From Zoogloea sp. 1C4 (lineage in GTDB: Bacteria; Pseudomonadota; Gammaproteobacteria; Burkholderiales; Rhodocyclaceae), in the NCBI RefSeq assembly GCF_009469605.1, contig NZ_SSXU01000008.1, positions 1 through 64,000 on the forward strand: 64,000 nt of DNA, in the 5' to 3' direction. Below are positions 46,801 through 55,617 of this stretch, piece by piece. Below the pieces are notes generated by a model. The model saw only the letters and a list, made by a program, of their open reading frames with translations, had not been told where the DNA came from and searched no databases. The translations under genes were made by a program, and so were the position numbers. Within the stretch, counting starts at the first letter, position 1, and the number at the start of each line of letters is the position of its first letter.

Positions 46801-49800
46801 TCCAGCCCCAGACCAACACCGCCGGCACCTACGGCAGCTTCAGCGTCGCCGCCTCCGGCGCCTGGACTTACGCCATCGACAACACCAAGCCCGTCGTCCA
46901 GGCCCTGAAGGAAGGTGAGACCAAGACCGAAACCTTCACCGTCCAGAGCATCGACGGCACCCCGACCACCGTCACCATCAACGTCGTCGGTACCAACGAT
47001 GGCCCGGTCGCCAACCCCGATACCGCCAGCACCAACGAAGACGTGCCGGTCACCTTCGCCGTCCTCGGCAATGACTCGGACCCCGACGGCGATACCCTCA
47101 CCGTCACCGGCGCCACCGTTGATCCCACCAAGGGCACCGTCACCGTCAATCCGGACGGCACGCTGAGCTTCACCCCGGCCGCCAACGTCAATGGCCCGGT
47201 GACCATCACCTACACCATTGCCGACGGCCACGGCGGCACCACCACCGCGACCGCCACGGTGAACATCGCCCCGATTGCCGATCCGGCAATCCTTGGCACC
47301 GGTACGGGCACCGTCAAGGAAGACACTCCGGCCCAGACCACCGCCTCCGGCACCCTCAGCATCATCGACCCCGACGCTGGCCAGGCCGCCTTCCAGCCCC
47401 AGACCAACGTCGCCGGTACTTACGGCACCTTCTCGGTCGCCACCACCGGCGCCTGGACCTACACCGTCGACAACACCAAGCCCGTCGTCCAGGCCCTGAA
47501 GGAAGGCGAGTCCAAGACCGAAACCTTCACCGTCCAGAGCATCGACGGCACCCCGACCACCGTCACCATCAACGTCGTCGGCACCAACGATGGCCCGGTC
47601 GCTAACCCCGACACCGCCAGCACCAACGAAGACGTCCCGGTCACCTTCGCGGTCCTCGGCAATGACTCGGACCCGGACGGCGATACCCTCACCGTCACCG
47701 GCGCCACCGTCGATCCGACGAAGGGCACCGTCTCGGTCAATCCCGACGGCACCCTCAGCTTCACCCCTGCCGCCAACGTCAATGGCCCGGTCGCCATCAC
47801 CTACACCATTGCCGATGGCCACGGCGGCACCACCACCGCAACCGCCACGGTGAACATCGCCCCGATCGCCGACCCGGCGATCCTCGGCACCGGCACCGGC
47901 ACGGTGAAGGAAGACACCCCGGCCCAGACCACCGCAACCGGCACCCTCAGCATCGTCGACCCCGACGCCGGCCAGGCCGCCTTCCAGCCGCAAACCAACG
48001 TCGCCGGTACTTACGGCACCTTCAGCGTCGCCACCACCGGCGCCTGGACCTACACCGTCGACAACACCAAGCCCGTCGTCCAGGCCCTGAAGGAAGGTGA
48101 AACCCGCACCGAAACCTTCACCGTCCAGAGCATCGACGGCACGACCACCACGGTCACCATCAACGTCGTCGGCACCAACGACGGCCCAGTCGCTAACCCC
48201 GACACCGCCAGCACCAACGAAGACGTGCCGGTCACCTTCGCCGTCCTCGGCAACGATTCGGACCCTGACGGCGACTCCCTCACCGTCACCGGCGCCACCG
48301 TCGACCCGACGAAGGGCACTGTCACGGTCAATCCGGACGGCACGCTCACCTTCAACCCGGCCGCCAACGTCAATGGCCCGGTGACCATCACCTACACCAT
48401 CAGCGACGGCCACGGCGGCACCACCACCGCGACCGCCACGGTGAACATCGCCCCGATCGCCGATCCGGCGATCCTCGGCACCGGCACGGGCACGGTGAAG
48501 GAAGACACGCCCGCGCAGACCACCGCCTCCGGCACCCTGAGCATCGTCGACCCCGACGCCGGCCAGGCCGCCTTCCAGCCGCAAACCAACGTCGCCGGTA
48601 CTTACGGCACCTTCAGCGTCGCCACCACCGGCGCCTGGACCTACACCGTCGACAACACCAAGCCCGTCGTCCAGGCCCTGAAGGAAGGTGAAACCCGCAC
48701 CGAAACCTTCACCGTCCAGAGCATCGACGGCACCCCAACCACCGTCACCATCAATGTCGTCGGCACCAACGATGGTCCGGTCGCCAACAACGACACCGCC
48801 ACGACGAAGGAAGACACGCCTGTCACCTTTGCGGTGCTCGGCAACGATGGCGATCCCGACGGCGACACCCTCACCGTCATCGGTGCCACCGTCGATCCCA
48901 GCCTGGGCACGGTCGTCGTCAATCCGGACGGCACGCTCACGCTCACCTTCAAGCCGGCCATCGACTACAACGGGCCGGTCGAGATCCAGTACACGATCTC
49001 CGACGGCCACGGCGGCACCGCAACGGCCATCGCCACCGTCACGGTCGAACCGATGCCCGACACCGCCATCCTTGGCACCGGCGCCGGTACCGTGCAGGAA
49101 GACACCCCGGCCCAGACCACCGCCACCGGTACGCTGACGATAATCGATCCGGACGCCGGCGAAGCCGTATTCCAGCCCCAGACCAACGTCGCCGGCACCT
49201 ACGGTACGTTCTCGGTCGGCACGGGCGGCGCCTGGATCTACACGATCGACAACAGCCTGCCGGCCGTTCAGGCCCTGAAGGAAACCGACAGCAAGCTCGA
49301 AGTCTTCACCGTCAAGAGCGCCGACGGCACCGAAACCACCGTCACCATCACCGTCAAGGGCACCAACGACGGCCCGGTGGCGCAGCCTGACACCGCAACC
49401 ACCAACGAAGACACCCCGGTCACCTTCGCCGTCCTCGGCAATGACTCGGACCCGGATGGCGACACCGTCACCGTCACCGGCGCCACTGTCGACCCGACCA
49501 AGGGCACCGTCACCGTCAACCCGGACGGCACCCTCACCTTCAATCCGGCCGCCAACGTCAATGGCCCGGTCACCGTCACCTACACCATCTCCGATGGCCA
49601 CGGCGGCACCACCACCGGCACCGCCACTGTCAATGTCGCGCCCCAGCCTGACAACGCCGTACTTGGCACCGGCACCGGCACCGTCAAGGAAGACACGCCC
49701 GCGCAGACCACCGCGACCGGCACCCTGAGCATCGTCGACCCCGACGCCGGCCAGGCCGCCTTCCAGCCCCAGACCAACGTCGCCGGCACCTACGGCACCT

Positions 49801-52800
49801 TCTCCGTCGCCACCACCGGCGCCTGGACTTACACCGTCGACAACACCAAGCCCATCGTCCAGGCCCTGAAGGAAGGTGAGACCAAGACCGAAACCTTCAC
49901 CGTCCAGAGCATCGACGGCACGACCACCACCGTCACCATCAACGTCGTCGGCACCAATGACGGCCCGGTGGCCAACCCCAACACCGCCAGCACCAGCGAG
50001 GACGTCCCCGTCACCTTCGCCGTGCTCGGCAACGACACCGACCCGGACGGCGACACCCTTGTCGTCACCGGCGCCAGCGTCGACCCGGCCAAGGGCACGG
50101 TCACCGTCAATCCGGACGGCACCCTCACCTTCACCCCGGCGACCAACGTCAGCGGCCAGGTGGTCATCAGCTACACCATCAGCGACGGCCACGGTGGCAC
50201 CAGCAGCTCCACCGCCACCATCCTAGTGGCGGCGGTCAACGACGCCCCGGTTGCGCTTGCCGACACCAACACCACCACCGAAGACACGCCGATCACCAGC
50301 ACCGCGCCGGGCGTGCTCGCCAACGACACCGACCCGGACAGCCCGACGCTCACCGTCACCGGCGCCCTCGTCGGCACCACGGGCACCTTCAGCGCGGTCA
50401 GCGGCGCCGGCCTCACCCTGGCCGGCACCTACGGCACCCTGGTGATCCACACCGACGGCAGCTACACCTACACCCCGGGTGCCGCCGCGCAGGCCCTCAA
50501 CACCGGCACCACGGTGCAGGACGTCTTCAGCTACCGGGCCAGCGACGGCGCGCTCACCAGCACCGCCACGCTCACCATCAACGTCACCGGCGCCAACGAC
50601 GCGGCCCAGATCAACGGGCCGCTCGCCGGCTCCGTCAAGGAAGACACCGCCGGCCAGCTCGTCGCCAGCAACTCCCTGTTCGTGACCGACGTGGATAACC
50701 CGGCCGCCTTCAACCCGGCCACCGTCACCGGCACCTACGGCAGCTTCAGCATCAACGCCGCGGGCGACTGGACCTACACCCTCAACAACAGCGCCCCCAA
50801 CGTGCAGGCCCTGAAGGAAGGCGACACTCGCGTCGAAACCTTCACCGTCAGCACGGTGGATGGCACCACCCGCGCCATCACCATCGACGTGCTCGGCACC
50901 AACGAGCGTCCCGCCGTCACCGCCGCCAGCGCCACCGGCAGCGAAGATCCGGCCGCGCCGATCGCCATCAGCCTTGGCGGCGCCGACGTGGATGGCACCG
51001 TCACCCAGCTGACCATCGCCGACCTGCCCGCCCACGGCACCCTGTACCGCGACGCGGCCATGACCCAGCCGATCGCAGCCGGCGCCACCCTCAGCGGCGC
51101 CACCGGCACCGTCTACTTCAAGCCCGACGCCAACTGGAACGGCAACACCAGCTTCCACTACACCGCCACCGACAACAACGGCGGCGTCTCCACCCAGGGC
51201 ACGGCCAGCATCGGCGTCACCGCGGTGAACGACGCCCCGGTTGCCGCCAACGACGTGGGCAGCGTGCTTGAAGACGGCACCCTCACCGTGACCGCCGCCA
51301 ACGGCCTCATCACCAGCACCGCCAACCCCGCCGGCACCGACACCGACGTGGATAGCGCCAGCCTCACCGTCACCCAGATCCGCACCGGCGCCGAAGCCGC
51401 CACGGGCACCGCCGGCACCATCGGCACCGCGCTGGCCGGCACCTACGGCACCCTCACGCTGCAGGGTGACGGCAGCTACGTCTATATCGCCAACAAGGCC
51501 GCGGCCCTGGCCGCCGGTGTCACCGCCACCGACGTCTTCACCTACCGCGTGAGCGACGGCAGCCTCAGCGACACCGCCGAACTGCGCATCACCGTCACCG
51601 GCACCAACGACACCCCGGTCACCGTCGGCACCCTGCCCAACGTCAGCGGCGTGGATGCAAGCGGCGTCAGCATCCCCACCGCCAGCGGCTTCAGCGATCC
51701 GGATAGCGGCGACGTGCTGCACTACACCGCCACCAACCTGCCGGCCGGCCTCACCATCGACCCGACCACCGGCGTGATCACCGGCACCCTCGGCGCCGGC
51801 GCCTCCCAAGGTGGCCCGTACAGCATCGTCGTCACCGCCACCGACGGCAGCGGCGCGAGCGTCAGCCAGACCTTCCAGCTCACCGTCACCAACCCGGCCC
51901 CGACGGCCGCGGCCGACACCCTCGCCGTCTCCGAGAACCTCAGCGCCGGCGGCAACGTCGTCACCGGCGTCGGCATCGGCGGCGACCGGGCCGACAGCGA
52001 CCCGGACGGCGACACCCTCACCGTCACCCGCATCGGCACCGGAACCGGCACCCCGGCCACCGCAGTCACCGCCGCCGGCACCAGCGTCGTCGGCGCCCAC
52101 GGCACCCTGGTGATCCACACCGACGGCAGCTACACCTACACCGCCACCGACAACACCCTGCAGGCCGGCGAGCACGCCACCGACGTCTTCAGCTACACCG
52201 TCTCCGACGGCCAGGGCGGCACCGCCACCACCACGCTCACCGTCGACGTCACCGGCACCAACGACGCCCCGGTGATCGGCGGCACGGCCCTGGGCAACGT
52301 CACCGAAGACGGCACCCAGACCGCCAGCGGCACGCTGACCATCACCGACGCCGACGCAGGCCAGTCCGGCTTCGTCGCCAAGTCCATTGGCGGTACCTAC
52401 GGCTCGCTCACCATCGACGCCAGCGGCAACTGGACTTACACCCTCAACAACGGCGCCGCCAACGTGCAGGGCCTCAAGCAAGGCCAGCAGGTGGTCGACC
52501 GCATCAACGTCACCACCCTCGACGGCACCACCCGCGAGATCGCCATCACCGTCACCGGCACCAACGACGCCCCGGTGGTCGGCACCGGCACCGCCACGGT
52601 GTCGGAAGAAGGCCTCACCAACGGCGCGTCCGACAACTTTGGCACCAGCGACACCACCAACCTCACCACCGCCGGCGGCGTCATCAGCGTCAGCGATGTG
52701 GACGGCAACACCCTCACCGCCACGCTCACCCCGCCGCCGGTCGACCTCACCTCCGGTGGCATGTCGATCAGTTGGACGGGCGCCGGCACCGGCACGCTCA

Positions 52801-55364
52801 TCGGCTCCGCCGGCGGCGTCGAGATCATCCGCGCCACCATCGCCGCCGACGGCACCTACACCGTCAAGCTCTCCGGCCCGGTGGACCACCCCGACAAGAC
52901 CACCGAAGACGTCCGCACCATCAACTTCGGCGTGAATGTCAGCGACGGCGTCACCACCACCACCAGCACCCTGACGGTCAACGTCGAAGACGATGCTCCC
53001 ATCGCCTCCGCCGCCACCCAGGCCATCGCCGTGGCCCCGGCCGACACCAACCTGCTGATCATGCTCGACACCTCGGCGAGCATGACCCTCAAGGACGGCG
53101 TCGGCGGCACCACCCGCCTGTCCAGCGCCATCAGCGCCCTCAACACCCTGCTCGACAGCTACGACAGCTTCGGCGAAGTGCGCGTCCGCCTGGTGACCTT
53201 CAACAGCTCCGCCCGGGAAATCGGCTCCACCTGGTTCACCGTGGCCGAGGCCAAGGCCCAGCTCGCCAAGATCACCGCCACCGGCGGCACCAACTACGAC
53301 TCCGCCATCGCCGCCGGCGAAGCCGCCTTCACCACCGCGGGCAAGCTCGCCTCCGGGCAGAACATCGCCTACTTCCTGTCCGACGGCCAGCCCAACCTGG
53401 GCACCGAGATCGGCACCACCGACGAAACCGGCTGGAAGAGCTACCTGCAGACCAACCAGATCACCAGCTTCGCGCTGGGCATGGGCGTCGCCGCGATCCA
53501 GTCCTACCTCGACCCGATCGCCTACAACGGCGTCACCAGGACCAACCTCGACGGCCAGGTGATCAGCGACTTCAACCAGCTCTCCAGCGCCCTGCAGGCC
53601 ACCGTGCCCACGCCAGCTGCTGGCGAGATCCTCTCGGGCGGCCTGCTGGGCGGCACCAGCGCCTTCGGTGCCGATGGCGGCCACATCCAGTCGATCACCG
53701 TCGATGGCGTCACCTACACCTACAACGACTCCGCCTCCGGCAGCATCACCGTCACCGGCGGCACCAGCCACGGCACCTTCAACACCGCCACCCAGCAGCT
53801 TTCCGTCACCACCGCCGCCGGCGGCACCCTGGTGGTGAACATGAGCAGCGGCAGCTACACCTACACCCCGATCGCCACCGTCAGCAACACCATCCACGAC
53901 GGCTTCGGGTTCACGCTGATCGACAAGGACGGCGACACCGCCGCCTCGACGGTCGATTTCAACATCAGCCGCTCGGCCGAAAACGTGCTCACGGCCACCG
54001 CCACCACCTCGGCCATCGCCACCGGCAACCTCGGCCTAACCGGCGAGTTCTACGGCTACAACGACACCACCAGCAGCACCAACACCCGTGTCCATGCCGA
54101 CGACACCCGCTACGGCAACCTCGACCACATCTCCGACATGGTCGGCATCATCGACGGGCGCAGTGGCCAGACCATCGTCGGCACCTACAACGCCGCCACC
54201 GCCGCCGGCGCGGACGCCACCTTCAGCGCCGACAAGCTCGACTACGGTTTCGGCTACACCACCGGCATCACCACCGCCGGCGCGGTCAATGGCAACCTGG
54301 GCAACAACCCGACGCAGCCTGGCAGCAACCTGGCGATCAACTCCGGCGCGCTGTACAACTTCCTGCGCGGCGGCACCACCGGCGCCGACACCACCGAGCT
54401 CAAGACCACCACCGGCATCGGCTACACCACCGACTCCGGCCTGCGCATGGTCGGCCTGGTCAACCTGGATGGCGGCAGCTACGACATCCGCGTGACCGCC
54501 GACGACGGCTTCCGGCTCAACATCGCCGGCAAGACGGTGGCCATGTTCGACGACATCCAGTCGCCCACCACCCGCGTGTACAGCGGCGTGTCCCTGGCCA
54601 GCGGCCTGCAGCCCATCGAGCTGCTGTACTGGGAACAGGGCGGCAACGCCCGTCTGCGCGTCGAGGTCAAGCTCTCCAGCGAAGCCGACACCGCCTACAA
54701 GACCCTGGGTACCGACGACTTCGCACTGTTCACCCCGACCAGCGCACCCACCCTGTCGGCACTCCAGGACATCATCGAGGATCCCAGCCAGAACGGCCGC
54801 TGGCTCGTCCGCACCGGCGCCCAGCTCGACGGCTCCACCGGCAACGACGACATCACCGGCACAGACGGCCGCGACATCCTCACCGGCGGTGCCGGCAACG
54901 ACATCATCCGCGGTGGCGCCGGCGCCGATCTCATCAGCGGCGGCAGCGGCAACGACACCCTCACCGGTGGCCTCGGCTCCGACACCTTCAAGTGGAGCCT
55001 CGGCGACGCCGGCACCACCGCCAAACCGGCGGTCGATGCCATCACCGACTTCGACAAGGGCGTCACCGGCAGCGCCAGCAGTGGCGGCGACATCCTCGAC
55101 CTGCGCGACCTGCTGCAGGGCGAGAGCCACACTGGCAACGCCACCGGCAACCTGGGCAACTACCTGCACTTCGAGAAATCCGGCGCGGACACCGTGGTGC
55201 ACGTCAGCACCAACGGCGGCTACACCGGCGGCACCTTCGTCGCCGGCGCCACCGACCAGAAGATCGTCCTGCAGGGCGTGGATCTGACCAACAGCGGCGC
55301 CCTCAGCACCGATGCGCAGATCATTCAGGACCTGCTCACCAAGGGCAAACTGAGCGCCGACTGA
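40812..55364 (+). CDS. lapA: Giant LapA-like RTX adhesin (retention module, Big/VCBS repeats, vWA, PA14-like, RTX)
   Basis: A 4850-residue surface adhesin. The start at ATG 40812 (MATPSAPINA) has CGGAG upstream. Residues 1-120 form the LapA-type retention module (GTVVFVQGEAFLRD). It is followed by the LapG-type site D-P-A-A-G at residues 122-126. Residues about 180-4060 are tandem cadherin-like/Big (VLGNDTDPDGDTLTVTGATV) and VCBS (GTVKEDTPAQTTASG) modules, about 16 VCBS copies, many with a 591-bp DNA period. A von Willebrand A domain follows (about 4075-4270) with MIDAS motif DTSAS and GGTNYDSAI. A PA14-like domain covers about 4405-4640, and RTX repeats (GGAGNDIIRGGAGADLISGG, about 4690) with a type I secretion signal end the protein. 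The repeats make the assembly sensitive to error. Confidence 0.93.
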   Translation: MATPSAPINATTNATAKGTVVFVQGEAFLRDAAGKLTAIKPGDPVGEGQVIVTGPDSVVELQLATGAKVSVGADRELLLNDDFFATTVPERSENVISSQGAEADKIIQALNSGKDPFEGIEDPAAGLAGGGLGDQTHDFVRLVRVLEEVTPLAFAYSSTSDGIDFLPLNAGAATPTTTTIANNPPVATPDPAVSATEDTPVSFPVLGNDTDADGDPLTVTGATASNGTVTVNPDGSLSYKPNPDFHGTDTVTYTISDGKGGTATTTVTINVAPVNDPPVAVADTATTREDTPVTVAVLGNDTDVDGDTLTVTGATVDPAKGSVTVNPDGTLTFTPATNVNGPVTITYTIDDGKGGTTTATATVNIAPVNDPATVSAGAGSVKEDTPAQSTTSGTLAITDPDAGEAAFQPQTNTAGTYGSFTIAADGAWSYTLDNTKPNVQALKEGETRTETFTVQSIDGTPTTVTISVVGTNDGPVANPDTAATNEDTPITFAVLGNDTDPDGDPLTVTGATVDPAKGTVTVNPDGTLTFNPAANINGPVTITYTIADGKGGGTTGIATINVAPQPDNAVLGTGAGTVKEDTPAQTTASGTLTITDPDAGEAAFQPQTNVAGTYGSFSVAATGAWSYAIDNTKPNVQALKEGETHTETFTVQSIDGTPTTVTITVVGTNDGPVANPDTAATNEDTPVTFAVLGNDTDPDGDPLTVTGATVDPAKGTVTVNPDGTLSFTPAANVNGPVTVTYTIADGKGGTTTGIATINVAPQPDNAVLGTGAGTVKEDTPAQTTASGTLTITDPDAGEAAFQPQTNVAGAYGSFNVAASGAWTYAIDNTKPVVQALKEGETHTEIFSVQSIDGTPTTVTITVVGTNDGPVANPDTASTNEDTPVTFAVLGNDTDPDGDTLTVTGATVDPTKGTVVVNPDGTLSFTPAANVNGPVTVTYTITDGKGGTTTATATVNIAPLNDDPLARNDVNGLVKTDSLPATGNVITNPAGIDTDVDGDTLTVTTVAGAPVSGATVITGLFGTLTIQADGQYSYIQDTTNPAVTGLVPGATLQDSFAYTVEDGHGGSANAVLTINIAGANTPPVASPDTASTDEDKPVTFAVLGNDTDPEGDALTVTGATVDPTKGTVTVNPDGTLSFTPATNVNGPVTITYTIADGKGGTTTGTATVNIAPQPDSATLGTGSGTVKEDTPAQSSASGTLTITDPDAGESTFKPQTSVAGSYGSFSIATNGAWTYDIDNTRPNVQALKEGETKTETFTVQSADGTPTTVTITVVGTNDGPVAQPDTATTEEDKPVTFAVLGNDTDPDSDPLTVTGASVDPTKGSVTVNPDGTLSFSPAANVNGPVTVTYTISDGHGGTTTGTATINVTPLPDNAVMSAGTGTVKEDTPAQSSASGTLTITDPDAGEAAFQPQTNVAGTYGTFSVAANGAWTYDIDNTRPTVQALKEGETRTETLTVQSVDGTPTTVTITVVGTNDGPVANPDTASTNEDVPVTFAVLGNDSDPDGDTLTVTGATVDPAKGTVTVNPDGTLRFVPANNVNGPVTVTYTIADGHGGTTTGTATINVAPVNDPATISSGVGSVQEDTTLIAKGVLTITDPDAGESAFQAQTGTPGTFGAFSIDASGNWTYTLDNGNPVVQALATGDSRTETFTVRGVDGTPSTVVVTILGTNEVIGAPGLGVVKEDNPITADGKLTASGGASFVPQPATPGTYGSLTLNPDGSWTYTLNNASNLVQSLGDGQTRIETFPVALSDGTTSTITITVVGTNDPAIVTPGLGTVVEDTQLTTGGTLVMTDADAGETGFRPQPVVAGLYGVFALDTAGNWTYTLNNANPTVQALGVGETLTETFPVATLDGTPSTVTVTIQGTNDGPIALPDTAATNEDVPVTFAVLGNDSDPDGDTVTVTGATVDPTKGTVVVNPDGTLTFNPAANVNGPVAITYTIADGHGGTTTATATVNIAPIADPAILGTGTGTVKEDTPAQTSASGTLSIVDPDAGQAAFQPQTNTAGTYGSFSVAASGAWTYAIDNTKPVVQALKEGETKTETFTVQSIDGTPTTVTINVVGTNDGPVANPDTASTNEDVPVTFAVLGNDSDPDGDTLTVTGATVDPTKGTVTVNPDGTLSFTPAANVNGPVTITYTIADGHGGTTTATATVNIAPIADPAILGTGTGTVKEDTPAQTTASGTLSIIDPDAGQAAFQPQTNVAGTYGTFSVATTGAWTYTVDNTKPVVQALKEGESKTETFTVQSIDGTPTTVTINVVGTNDGPVANPDTASTNEDVPVTFAVLGNDSDPDGDTLTVTGATVDPTKGTVSVNPDGTLSFTPAANVNGPVAITYTIADGHGGTTTATATVNIAPIADPAILGTGTGTVKEDTPAQTTATGTLSIVDPDAGQAAFQPQTNVAGTYGTFSVATTGAWTYTVDNTKPVVQALKEGETRTETFTVQSIDGTTTTVTINVVGTNDGPVANPDTASTNEDVPVTFAVLGNDSDPDGDSLTVTGATVDPTKGTVTVNPDGTLTFNPAANVNGPVTITYTISDGHGGTTTATATVNIAPIADPAILGTGTGTVKEDTPAQTTASGTLSIVDPDAGQAAFQPQTNVAGTYGTFSVATTGAWTYTVDNTKPVVQALKEGETRTETFTVQSIDGTPTTVTINVVGTNDGPVANNDTATTKEDTPVTFAVLGNDGDPDGDTLTVIGATVDPSLGTVVVNPDGTLTLTFKPAIDYNGPVEIQYTISDGHGGTATAIATVTVEPMPDTAILGTGAGTVQEDTPAQTTATGTLTIIDPDAGEAVFQPQTNVAGTYGTFSVGTGGAWIYTIDNSLPAVQALKETDSKLEVFTVKSADGTETTVTITVKGTNDGPVAQPDTATTNEDTPVTFAVLGNDSDPDGDTVTVTGATVDPTKGTVTVNPDGTLTFNPAANVNGPVTVTYTISDGHGGTTTGTATVNVAPQPDNAVLGTGTGTVKEDTPAQTTATGTLSIVDPDAGQAAFQPQTNVAGTYGTFSVATTGAWTYTVDNTKPIVQALKEGETKTETFTVQSIDGTTTTVTINVVGTNDGPVANPNTASTSEDVPVTFAVLGNDTDPDGDTLVVTGASVDPAKGTVTVNPDGTLTFTPATNVSGQVVISYTISDGHGGTSSSTATILVAAVNDAPVALADTNTTTEDTPITSTAPGVLANDTDPDSPTLTVTGALVGTTGTFSAVSGAGLTLAGTYGTLVIHTDGSYTYTPGAAAQALNTGTTVQDVFSYRASDGALTSTATLTINVTGANDAAQINGPLAGSVKEDTAGQLVASNSLFVTDVDNPAAFNPATVTGTYGSFSINAAGDWTYTLNNSAPNVQALKEGDTRVETFTVSTVDGTTRAITIDVLGTNERPAVTAASATGSEDPAAPIAISLGGADVDGTVTQLTIADLPAHGTLYRDAAMTQPIAAGATLSGATGTVYFKPDANWNGNTSFHYTATDNNGGVSTQGTASIGVTAVNDAPVAANDVGSVLEDGTLTVTAANGLITSTANPAGTDTDVDSASLTVTQIRTGAEAATGTAGTIGTALAGTYGTLTLQGDGSYVYIANKAAALAAGVTATDVFTYRVSDGSLSDTAELRITVTGTNDTPVTVGTLPNVSGVDASGVSIPTASGFSDPDSGDVLHYTATNLPAGLTIDPTTGVITGTLGAGASQGGPYSIVVTATDGSGASVSQTFQLTVTNPAPTAAADTLAVSENLSAGGNVVTGVGIGGDRADSDPDGDTLTVTRIGTGTGTPATAVTAAGTSVVGAHGTLVIHTDGSYTYTATDNTLQAGEHATDVFSYTVSDGQGGTATTTLTVDVTGTNDAPVIGGTALGNVTEDGTQTASGTLTITDADAGQSGFVAKSIGGTYGSLTIDASGNWTYTLNNGAANVQGLKQGQQVVDRINVTTLDGTTREIAITVTGTNDAPVVGTGTATVSEEGLTNGASDNFGTSDTTNLTTAGGVISVSDVDGNTLTATLTPPPVDLTSGGMSISWTGAGTGTLIGSAGGVEIIRATIAADGTYTVKLSGPVDHPDKTTEDVRTINFGVNVSDGVTTTTSTLTVNVEDDAPIASAATQAIAVAPADTNLLIMLDTSASMTLKDGVGGTTRLSSAISALNTLLDSYDSFGEVRVRLVTFNSSAREIGSTWFTVAEAKAQLAKITATGGTNYDSAIAAGEAAFTTAGKLASGQNIAYFLSDGQPNLGTEIGTTDETGWKSYLQTNQITSFALGMGVAAIQSYLDPIAYNGVTRTNLDGQVISDFNQLSSALQATVPTPAAGEILSGGLLGGTSAFGADGGHIQSITVDGVTYTYNDSASGSITVTGGTSHGTFNTATQQLSVTTAAGGTLVVNMSSGSYTYTPIATVSNTIHDGFGFTLIDKDGDTAASTVDFNISRSAENVLTATATTSAIATGNLGLTGEFYGYNDTTSSTNTRVHADDTRYGNLDHISDMVGIIDGRSGQTIVGTYNAATAAGADATFSADKLDYGFGYTTGITTAGAVNGNLGNNPTQPGSNLAINSGALYNFLRGGTTGADTTELKTTTGIGYTTDSGLRMVGLVNLDGGSYDIRVTADDGFRLNIAGKTVAMFDDIQSPTTRVYSGVSLASGLQPIELLYWEQGGNARLRVEVKLSSEADTAYKTLGTDDFALFTPTSAPTLSALQDIIEDPSQNGRWLVRTGAQLDGSTGNDDITGTDGRDILTGGAGNDIIRGGAGADLISGGSGNDTLTGGLGSDTFKWSLGDAGTTAKPAVDAITDFDKGVTGSASSGGDILDLRDLLQGESHTGNATGNLGNYLHFEKSGADTVVHVSTNGGYTGGTFVAGATDQKIVLQGVDLTNSGALSTDAQIIQDLLTKGKLSAD
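41390..50640 (+). repeat. 591-bp tandem coding repeats (Big + VCBS pairs) in lapA
   Basis: Corresponding positions recur at 42098, 42689 and 43280, at 44510 and 45101, and at 46277, 46868, 47459, 48050 and 48641, all 591 bp apart, which is 197 codons: one cadherin-like/Big domain plus one VCBS domain. The copies between about 46430 and 48800 look nearly identical at the DNA level. Three shorter or divergent modules (around 43680-44040 and 45500-46390) break the phase. Confidence 0.9.
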
Positions 55365-55387
55365 GGCCGCCCCGGCGGCGGGGCGGC

Positions 55388-55497
55388 GTGAGGAGAAAGG
55401 AGTAAGGAGTGAGGAGGTCGGGGGCTGAAACGCGGTGCGCTGGCGATTAAAGGCGCAAGCGGATCGGCCAAGGCCTCCCTACTCCTAGCCTCCTCAC
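55388..55497. repeat. Imperfect inverted repeat (about 23 bp arms) after lapA
   Basis: GTGAGGAGAAAGGAGTAAGG at 55388 onward is matched by a near reverse complement CTCCCTACTCCTAGCC...CTCAC at 55475-55497, with two or three mismatches. The arms enclose about 65 bp with no gene. It could be a MITE-like or REP-like element, or a long hairpin. Confidence 0.5.
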
Positions 55498-55532
55498 CCA
55501 CACCGCCTTCTACCGCCAAAGCGGGCATCACA

Positions 55533-55571
55533 AAAAACGGCAACAATGATCGACTCATTGTTGCCGTTTTT
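55533..55571. terminator. Bidirectional terminator between lapA and lapD
   Basis: AAAAACGGCAACAATGA and TCATTGTTGCCGTTTTT form a perfect 17-bp stem around a 5-base loop. The T/A tracts on both sides make it a terminator for both convergent genes. Confidence 0.92.
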
Positions 55572-55617
55572 GCACATCTGAAGCCTGCGGGCCGCCGCCC
55601 GCGCTGCTCAAACCATC

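Noticed and set aside
40722-50192. A 3156-codon open frame on the minus strand, opposite lapA
   Set aside because: It is made of the same 591-bp repeats read backwards (GAGDGEGVAVRV-like low complexity); GC-rich third positions of lapA keep it open. The plus-strand protein has coherent adhesin domains.
50223-53897. A 1224-codon minus-strand open frame opposite the 3' part of lapA
   Set aside because: Gly/Ala/Val-rich shadow frame with no recognisable domain; the real coding strand carries the vWA and PA14-like domains.
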